Shown here: piece by piece, positions 57,311 to 64,000 of the stretch | Numbering within the stretch: position 1 is the first letter of the stretch | Layout of the letters: the number at the start of each line of letters is the position of its first letter | Origin: Actinomucor elegans | Lineage: Eukaryota; Mucoromycota; Mucoromycetes; Mucorales; Mucoraceae | Assembly: GCA_026027325.1 (NCBI GenBank) | Contig: JAMSLZ010000001.1 | Location: 3,100,001-3,164,000, forward strand | Direction: 5' to 3' | Length of the DNA stretch: 64,000 nucleotides | The notes under the pieces: generated by a model | Told to the model about the DNA's origin: nothing | Database searches by the model: none | The model's input: only the letters and a program-made list of their open reading frames with translations | Translations under genes and position numbers: made by a program

Positions 57311-58330
57311 TTGTACCGAAAATATTTATGATGATACTGATGATGAAGTAATGGACATTGTTGATAAAGTAATCGCATTGCTGTCAAGCAACATGTCAAT
57401 ATTGAGATATACCTGAAAAAAGAAATATTCTTGAGTGAAGCTGCAGTGGACGACTCAAAGAAGACTTGGTCAAAGATACGGCTGCTCTAATATTAAAAGA
57501 TGGCAGTAGAACGACACTTCGAAAAGTGTTTTTTTTTAAGTACAAAAAAACAGAGGTAAGTTAAGGCCGCAGCACTGAAGGCTGCCATCAAGAAGAGTAC
57601 CGTTCGTACTTGGTAGAATAGTTACTATACTACAGATTCAGATTCTTCTGTAGTTGACAAGACCAATTGAGTAAACAAACCAAGATCATCACTGTAAGAG
57701 GAAAATAAGTTGCATCTGAAATAATTACCTGATAAGAATCCTCAAATATAGTATAGGTGATGCTGTTGATAAGCAGACCTTTCATTTCGAAAGTCTTGAA
57801 ATTAAGAAGTCAAGAGTCCATGAGTTCATGAGAGAAGTGTGGCATTACGTCCGAGCAAGTCACGCTCCACTCTAAAAAAAAGAAATAACGATGGCAATCT
57901 CGTCTTGCGACTAATATAGATGCAGAAACGGAATATGACGAGCCTCGACTTCACTAAGAATTGTGAGTTTATTGATGATATCAATATATGAGATTTAATA
58001 GAGCATGGGCTCCCAGAGGTAAAAAAAAAACTATCGTTGAGAGACCTTTGACGAGGGCCTCCTCACACACAATTATTGGGTGCATTGCACCAATTGGTGC
58101 AGCAATGTAAGTGTCAGGATACCTCCAAAAGTACAGGGTGGTAAAAAAAAAAGGTAACAACTGTTTCTCCTAAAGACAATCTCAAGAGCACCACAACAAG
58201 TCATTACACGAAGTTTATTAGCGAAATTCTTGATATCATGGACAAGTGCGAAAAAATGAGAGGAGTTCACCTCATAATGAACAATGCAATATCTGAGTAT
58301 GGCAAAATGTAACTGTCGTGTGATGAAAAG
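57310..58330 (+). mobile_element. second IS630/Tc1-mariner-like DDE transposase relic
   Basis: Plus-strand remnant abutting the LINE relic. Order: YDDTDDEVMDIVDKV; KAAALKAAIKKSTVRTW (helix-turn-helix); VDKQTFHFESLEIKKSRVHE then FMREVWHYVRASHAPL; NCEFIDDINI around the first catalytic Asp; RFNRAWAPRG, TIVERPLTRASSHTIIG and CIAPIGAA; and ILDIMDKCEKMRGVHLIMNN near the second catalytic position, where the usual Asp of the DN pair is Asn. Frames change repeatedly and stops are frequent. The third acidic residue region was not found before the sequence loses coherence. It is a different sequence from the relic at 27 kb. Confidence 0.7.
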
Positions 58331-59084
58331 AAAGAAACAACAGAGGAAAAAGAGAGAAAGAAAACCCATCGACAACAAACAAATCAGAACAATGACACAC
58401 TATGTTGCTCTTTATTTGCTTTCTCTGTCTGTTCTTTGTTTCACATATTGAACGTGCTACTAAGTCTCAACAAATGGTTAGCTATTGAGATTATAAAGCC
58501 ACTGTTAATTATAAAGAAGGTCGAAGTTCATAAGAGCAGGCAATAATTTTAAAATTAGACATTCTTAACGTACACAACTAGATATATGTAAGGATTTATT
58601 TTAATAATATACATTGATTTTGCCATAATAATCTCTCATAAAGGAAACTGTGAAGAAAAAATACGAAAAGAATTTGAGAAAGACTTATTCTAGGCAAATT
58701 TATAAAATTTTCTTGTCAGCGAAAGCTCGAGGGCAATTCCTTTGATCCGAATAATGCCTCGAACTAAGCGTTGCTTTATCCCTCTAGCACCTTCTAGAAC
58801 AAAGCAACATAAATTATACTATGCTTAGAAATTAGTATTTTCTAGTATCTTCCATATAGAATTAGCAATAATATATATACCCCTTATTCATTAGTTTGAT
58901 AAAGAGCAACAATAAAAATATCATTTATATTGCTTTTTTTGGTAAATTTAATATTTATTGAGGAATATTTTATAAAAGTTGCATGTCGCTAGTGGTGGGA
59001 CTTGATGAACAAAGTAGAGAAAGATAATATTACAAATAAGAAGGGATATATATGACATTAGGTTAGGATGAAAGTAAAAAGGAT
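58331..59084. other. gene-free, AT-rich
   Basis: No coherent protein frame. Lies between two transposon relics. Confidence 0.5.
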
Positions 59085-59570
59085 TTACGAATGATTCTTA
59101 AGGCTGGGGATCAACCTATCTGTCAGGGAAATGATTTGAGGAAAAAGATGACTTAAAGTGGAGAATTTAATTAAGTCAGCATCTAGGCGCGCCACTTCCC
59201 AATAAAAATTCCAAAAGCTCCATAGGATGATAGAGATGATTGTAAAATACAATAATATCTTACAAACCTCATTAAATATGTGGAGGGAACGTAGCGAGCT
59301 ATATAGAATTTCCGAAGGAATGGAAAGCAAGAGAAAGTAATAGGCCAAAACTTCGGACTAGAGTTTCCATTTGGGGGCGCAATCTACTAAGAAGTGTCTA
59401 AAGTTTAGTATACTATTGTCACATATAGAGCATAAATTGGAATAAATAATGCCAAAAAAAATTAGTTGGAGAGTTAGGATGCAGTCTGTTATTGATCTAA
59501 AGTATATAGCTCTTGCTTGAGGATACACAGAGCAAGACCAGAATGCCTGGATCACACTTGTGAAAAATTA
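59085..59570 (-). mobile_element. LINE C-terminal tail fragment
   Basis: Two adjoining minus-strand frames. The first (59358-59555) reads FWSCSVYPQARAIYFRSITD, LCSICDNSILNFRHFLVDC and APKW: a C-x2-C-x9-H-x4-C cluster followed by the conserved aromatic/Trp seen at the C-terminus of non-LTR retrotransposon ORF2. The next frame (59085-59348) continues with a hydrophobic tail (ILWSFWNFYWE) of the kind that follows this cluster. A stop or frameshift separates them. No reverse transcriptase is attached, so this is a 3' fragment, and its tail differs from the LINE at 55-57 kb. Confidence 0.6.
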
Positions 59571-59954
59571 GAGATCAATAGCAATATCTTATTGATAATG
59601 GTTCCTATGCCGCTTTGGCTTGAATTTAGCCCGCACTATCTTTGTTGACATGTAAGTGGTCAGAGGTTGTAAAAATCAATCCCGAGATAACTCATCCAGT
59701 GCATGTAAAATTTGCTGCCACACGAAATCCTTCAGTTGTACTGTCAGTTGCTGTAGAATACTATGAAATAGTTGCATACTTAATCAACGGAACCTAGTAT
59801 ATTATCCGCCCACCCTTAATTACAGCCTTTGCTGTAGATGATTAAATATAAGAGCATTCGTAGTGGCCACATTAACTTTTATATTACATTTAATGTAAAT
59901 ATTGGCCATCGGTGTTTTAAATGATAAATAATAATAATGCGCTGTGAAAAACAG
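59571..59954. other. intergenic with 15-bp palindrome
   Basis: Perfect palindrome TTACATTTAATGTAA at 59884-59898, reverse-complement partner of TTACATTAAATGTAA at 59958-59972. No gene. Confidence 0.5.
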
Positions 59955-60044
59955 CGGTTACATTAAATGTAATACTTTCTTATCCTGATTTTTATTGATA
60001 TTAGTATATAAATTGTACATTTCTGCATTAAATATATTACTAAA

Positions 60045-60614
60045 ATGGATACTCAAGAAGCTACAACTGTTTTCTAAGAAGAACAGCTAGATATGGAAGA
60101 AGTCATGATTAGTATGAATGGCTTTCTCCTTTATAAATCAATAAAACACATACCAGATGCTGACAAAGCCGAAGCAATTATAAAAAAGCTTTGTAGCATG
60201 ATTTGCCACAAAAGACAGAGAGATCACATACAGTTATGTGAGGACTACTTTAATGAGGACTGTACATATATAGAAGTCCAATATCAGAGAAGCTTCCAAA
60301 TGAGTAAAGACGTTTTTTTGCGCATACTGGACGCTGTTCAAGGAAAGGACGTTTATTTCAAGCAGAAAACCGATGCTGCACGCATACCTGGTTTCTCTGC
60401 TTTACAAAAAATATCGATTGCAATCCTCCAGCTTGGTTATGGAGTACTGGCAGATGCATTGGGTGAATTTTTCCAAAAGGCGGAATCAACATCCCTGGAG
60501 TGTCTTAAACGCTTCTGTTCTGCAGTTGTCTTCATTTTCAGCGATGAATACCTGAGGGCATCAAATGAAGAGGATATTAATATATCAATGCCTATACAAC
60601 CTCTTCTTTACTGA
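60045..60614 (+). pseudogene. PIF/Harbinger-like transposase, N-terminal half only
   Basis: From ATG 60045 (MDTQEATTVF) a TAA follows at 60075-60077; the frame then stays open from ATG 60093 to 60614. It contains CEDYFNEDCTYIEVQYQRSF then QMSKDVFLRILDAVQGKDVY, GFSALQKISIAILQLGYGVL, ADALGEFFQKAESTSLECLK and IFSDEYLRASNEEDI. These match, in order, the region ahead of the DDE domain in HARBI1/PIF-like transposases (x-RFRMS-x, YF-x-QK-x-DA, QK-x-ALRxL, EST-x-LE-x-LKRFC, YLR-x-P-x-ED). The frame ends right after this motif, so the DDE nuclease is absent. Inactive unless supplied in trans. Confidence 0.8.
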
Positions 60615-60726
60615 TATAGTCATGAGCGTTTACAACACTACTGAAGAGTTCTCTTAATTATACAAAGAGTATCGCCTTGTTACTTTCGGAGGCTGTTGTA
60701 CACTATTATCAACTATACATCCGATA

Positions 60727-60728
<2 letters not shown>

Positions 60729-60774
<46 letters not shown>
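60729..60774. repeat. TA then (GA)n microsatellite
   Basis: About 12 bp of AT followed by about 34 bp of AG repeats, inside the truncated PIF-like element. Confidence 0.9.
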
Positions 60775-60776
<2 letters not shown>

Positions 60777-61049
60777 TTCGATATTTTATATCCGAATATT
60801 TTAAAATCAATTAGTTATTAACATATCTTTTCTACCAAAATAAGCTACAGGAAGGATTCTGATTGCATTTATACTACAATTTTATTTTATTTTTATTTTT
60901 ATAGCACGAGTGTCAAAAAAAAAAGAGGCAGGAAAAAAGATAATGTTACATTACATTTAATTTTTTTTTAATTTTGACGTTACGACTAATGTAACCGTTG
61001 CATATACTCTAAGAAAGTGGAACGTCTTAAAACTAGGATGTTTTCGTGT

Positions 61050-61660
61050 TTAGTGTGAATCATTGATATTGATCAAAATTTTGTGTAGAGGCATAACGAG
61101 AGTAGTCTCCATTGGATCATTCATAAGCTCAAAACCCGAGAAGTCAACGAAATAGTCAAAGATGGAGAATACTATCATCCATATGAACATTGCGGTAATT
61201 ACGGACCATTTATCTACACGAGCATAAAAATAGTAGTCTATTTTATATTTTGTGTGACACCTAAGTGGGGTGCATAATAATAATAGTACTAATGATATAT
61301 CAATATACCAATAATCATAGCAGAGAGTAATAGTAGCAACAATGACAATAGCAATACCAAACAAAGTTAAGAATGATTGAATAGAATAGAAAGCATACAA
61401 GATGCCGAATTAGAGGCATCAAAAAGAACTTTACTTTGCTTGGAATAAATCTCATCCAGAGGGCTTTGAAGATGTTTTCTAATTTTTATATAACAATTCT
61501 CTACAAACATGTTCGAATTGTAAATTGTTCTATATCGACAATCAGTACCATAGAGCGGTAAATGAGGACATAAAGAAGCATTATCAAAGAGAAATAGATG
61601 CTGCAGCATCAGATTGTATACAAAAGGAGGATATTTGACTGGATCAACCAGATAGATCAA
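61050..61660 (-). CDS. possible membrane protein or remnant, unrecognised
   Basis: Two overlapping minus-strand frames. The upstream one (61660-61367) is soluble-looking (SLCPHLPLYGTDCRYRTIYN, NCYIKIRKHLQSPLDEIYSK). The downstream one (61400-61050) has two clear hydrophobic stretches (FLTLFGIAIVIVATITLC, WSVITAMFIWMIVFSIFDYF). They could be joined by an intron or a frameshift near 61380-61400. No family recognised, and its position inside a transposon-rich stretch makes a relic equally likely. Confidence 0.3.
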
Positions 61661-61761
61661 TTAGATAGCTCAGCCACCGTTTCTGAAGGACACAATATTA
61701 GAGAGCAGGATCATGGATTTTCAATCTATCAGATTCCCAAAGTAGGAAGATGATATCCTTT

Positions 61762-62631
61762 TTAAGCCGAGGAATTTTTTTTTGTCATACAAACTGGTAA
61801 ATCGTCGATTTCAGCACTGCAAAGAACTTCTTCAGGATAGTCGGTCTGTTTATATCCGCACTTGTCACATCTGTAACAAAGAACACTTCCTAGAGCGATC
61901 TTCATGGCAATATCGACACCAGTAGGCATATCAGGGAAGGTGGCATGGCAAAATTCTCTATTTTTATCCCATGAAATGGTATGGTAAAGTTCTAATATTA
62001 GTGGTTCTTCTCTTTCTGTAATGCCGCATCACCACTGCCTATAAAGCATCCATCTGTAGATTCTTAACTAAGTCCTATATCCAAAATGGTACCAAAGTGA
62101 TTTAGAGCTTTTTTATGGCCCTTTTCGAGTTTATCATCAAGAAAATAAGGAATATTCGTGAGAGAGAGTTGTATAACTTACTAGTTCTCTCAATAGCTTC
62201 ACAAGGTAAAAGCTGAATTTTTTTACTTCTCATACTGAACACTTTCGGTTATAAACTTATCAATGATAAACTTTTTAGGGGTAAATCCCAATGTATCATT
62301 GTTGAATTTTTCCCAAAAGCTTAATCTAATAAAAATTCTTGGCTTCATATTGTCGACCAATTACACTTAGATACACTTGACCAGGGACATTAAGTGAAGA
62401 TACATCCAAGAGGTATCCTTCGGGGAAGCGAGAATGTCTCCAGATGCGAGTTTTGATATCTCGAAATTCAGAATTGGAGTCGTTGAATGAACTAACTAGT
62501 CTTGTTGTTTTAGCCAAAAGCGATTGCTTGGTGGTGCTTATGTGATTACTATTAGTAGCTGGGGCGACATAAGATCGTTCAGGGACTAATAAGCCTGGCC
62601 TATGTTGGTGAGGCTCTTTATTGGTAGGCAT
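61762..62631 (-). mobile_element. LINE ORF1-like (gag/zinc-knuckle) relic
   Basis: Minus-strand coding remnant starting with ATG 62631 (MPTNKEPHQHRPGLLVPERS). Coherent pieces in changing frames: YLLDVSSLNVPGQVYLSVIG, LSFWEKFNNDTLGFTPKKFI, IPYFLDDKLEKGHKKALNHF with GTILDIGL, REFCHATFPDMPTGVDIAMK, and CYRCDKCGYKQTDYPEEV to a stop at 61762. Layout (RRM-like core with 'YG/FG-x-ILD-x-G', then 'HA-F-DMP', then a Cys/His knuckle) resembles ORF1 proteins of Mucorales non-LTR elements as I remember them. In the knuckle the expected His and last Cys are both Tyr, so zinc binding is lost. No matching ORF2 follows directly. Confidence 0.5.
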
Positions 62632-63320
62632 GATTAAAATAGCTTTACCTCATTTATATTGAATCTATTATTTAAGTTGTTAAAATTAAGCTTATTTATT
62701 GATATGAAAAAAAATTAACTACTGAAATGCAAGTATCATAAAGTTAGGATAAATGAAATAGTTATTAGCCAATCACTTGTTGGTTTTTAAGAATATTTAG
62801 TTATACTGTAGTATGAGAAATAGATAAAATGTAAAATATGTTTTGCAAAGAAAAGGGTGATTATAATTATAATTGTTACTGAATTTATAGTATCACGATC
62901 AAAGAAATATATATATTTTACCATAGACACTTTTGGATGTCATCAACAAAACTAATTCTAATAAACTGTTTTTGAATTTTTAGCATGAGTATCAAATGGT
63001 TTTTCCAATACCTGAAACTATTAAACAACTCGGCTGTAACCTCTCTGGAGTTGCTTTGAGTCTAAGATATTAGACGTCGCTGTAAGTTTTATTGGTCTAG
63101 CTATTTAAAGTTTTTGATATCAAATATATTGCGCCATAACAATTTGGTGGGCTGGACTACTAAAAAGGTTGGTGCTGTTTTTTCCATATCGGGAAACATA
63201 TATTGGTTGTATTCAGTCGCTCTCAAGTAATTAGCTTTCAATGTACATTAAGCAAAGAAAACATTCTATTTACCTGCTGATGCTGTACTTCAGTTCAAAA
63301 AGCAACTGGTCTAGACAAAG
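62632..63320. other. AT-rich flank of the satellite
   Basis: No gene recognised. Composition shifts from very AT-rich to balanced as the satellite begins. Confidence 0.5.
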
Positions 63321-64000
63321 GACCAAGGGCTTATTGGGCTCTCCTTGTACCAAATAAAGCGGCTTTAACGCCAGCTGGTTTATGGCTCTCACTCTATTGG
63401 ATTCCTTTGCAGGACCAAGGGCTTATTAGGCTCTCCTTGTACCAAGTAAAGCGGCTTTAACGCCAGCTAGTTTATGGCTCTCACTCTACTGGACTCCATT
63501 GCATAGACCAAGGGCTGCTAGGCCCGTCTTGTACCAAGCAAAGTGGCTTTAACATCACCTGGTTTATGGTTCACATTATAATGGGCTCCGTTGCATGGAC
63601 CAAGGGCTTATTAGGCTCTCCTTGTACCAAATAAAGCGGCTTTAACGCCAGCTGGTTTATGGCTCTCACTCTATTGGATTCCTTTGCAGGACCAAGGGCT
63701 TATTAGGCTCTCCTTGTACCAAGTAAAGCGGCTTTAACGCCAGCTAGTTTATGGCTCTCACTCTACTGGACTCCATTGCATAAGCCAAGGGCTGCTAGGC
63801 CCGTCTTGTACCAAGCAAAGTGGCTTTAACATCACCTGGTTTATGGTTCACATTATAATGGGCTCCGTTGCATGGACCAAGGGCTTATTAGGCTCTCCTT
63901 GTACCAAATAAAGCGGCTTTAACGCCAGCTGGTTTATGGCTCTCACTCTATTGGATTCCTTTGCAGGACCAAGGGCTTATTAGGCTCTCCTTGTACCAAG
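63321..64000. repeat. tandem satellite with 277-bp higher-order unit
   Basis: Monomers of 92, 93 and 92 bp, each beginning GACCAAGGGCT and containing GTACCAA, GCTTTAAC and GGTTTATGG-type blocks. Monomer starts: 63321 (A), 63413 (B), 63506 (C), 63598 (A), 63690 (B), 63783 (C), 63875 (A), 63967 (B, cut by the window end). A, B and C differ from one another, but successive A copies, and successive B and C copies, are nearly identical, giving a 277-bp A-B-C period. 277 is not a multiple of three and all frames carry stops, so it is not coding. The array continues beyond the window. Confidence 0.93.

Larger units (their letters stand above)
59955..60997 (+). mobile_element. truncated PIF/Harbinger-like element with TIRs
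   Basis: Left end CGGTTACATTA (59955-59965) and right end TAATGTAACCG (60987-60997) form an 11-bp perfect terminal inverted repeat, followed inside by mismatches and a further GTAA/TTAC match. The 1,043-bp interval contains the N-terminal half of a PIF/Harbinger-type transposase and a GA microsatellite where the catalytic half should be. A target-site duplication is not obvious, so the exact termini are provisional. Confidence 0.55.

Noticed and set aside
63321..64000. Tandem array as a repeat-protein gene or a CRISPR array
   Set aside because: The 277-bp period is not a multiple of three and all frames have stops; there are no unique spacers between identical short repeats and the genome is eukaryotic.

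Overview
The window looks like nuclear DNA of an early-diverging filamentous fungus, most probably Mucoromycotina/Mucorales. Protein genes are of fungal type. They are split by very short GT-AG introns (about 45-70 bp), intergenic DNA is strongly AT-rich with long A/T homopolymers, and the decayed mobile elements (IS630/Tc1-mariner-like, PIF/Harbinger-like, LINE-like) resemble those I associate with Mucorales. The genus cannot be fixed from sequence alone.

Layout. (1) 0.6-21.4 kb is gene-rich: DNA polymerase delta third subunit (minus), NAD kinase (minus), Na+/H+ antiporter (minus), a double-WW RS-like protein (minus), a SOG2-domain protein (plus), an OXLD1-like Cys-motif protein (plus), NADPH-cytochrome P450 reductase (minus), phosphatidylinositol synthase (plus) and ARL1 GTPase (plus). 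(2) 21.4-31.2 kb is gene-poor, with decayed coding fragments, an IS630/mariner-like transposase relic and a block of anomalous composition. (3) 31.2-33 kb holds pyruvate decarboxylase, followed by a 3.8 kb gene-free stretch. (4) 36.7-54.8 kb is gene-rich: Zn2Cys6 transcription factor, a small coiled-coil ORF, BAR-PH-ArfGAP-ankyrin protein, branched-chain ketoacid dehydrogenase E1 alpha, an Asn-rich mitochondrial protein, F-box protein, SPOUT1-type RNA methyltransferase, calmodulin and VPS35. (5) 55.3-64 kb contains almost only transposon fossils: LINE reverse transcriptase, a second DDE transposase, a LINE tail, a truncated PIF/Harbinger element with terminal inverted repeats and a LINE ORF1-like gag fragment. 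It ends in a satellite with a higher-order repeat that runs off the window edge.

Functionally, the set is mostly housekeeping: replication, NADP supply and redox (NAD kinase, CPR), lipid synthesis (PI synthase), Golgi/endosome traffic (ARL1, ArfGAP, VPS35), carbon and amino-acid catabolism (PDC, BCKDH) and calcium signalling (calmodulin). There is no sign of operons or of a biosynthetic cluster. The most unusual items are the 277-bp higher-order satellite, a dispersed paired repeat family, a 15-nt microexon, an apparent GC-AG intron in VPS35, near-empty first coding exons in calmodulin and ARL1, and a tandem ACGCGT (MCB) promoter on the polymerase gene. Intron and start calls come from reading the sequence by eye; no alignment or RNA data were available.
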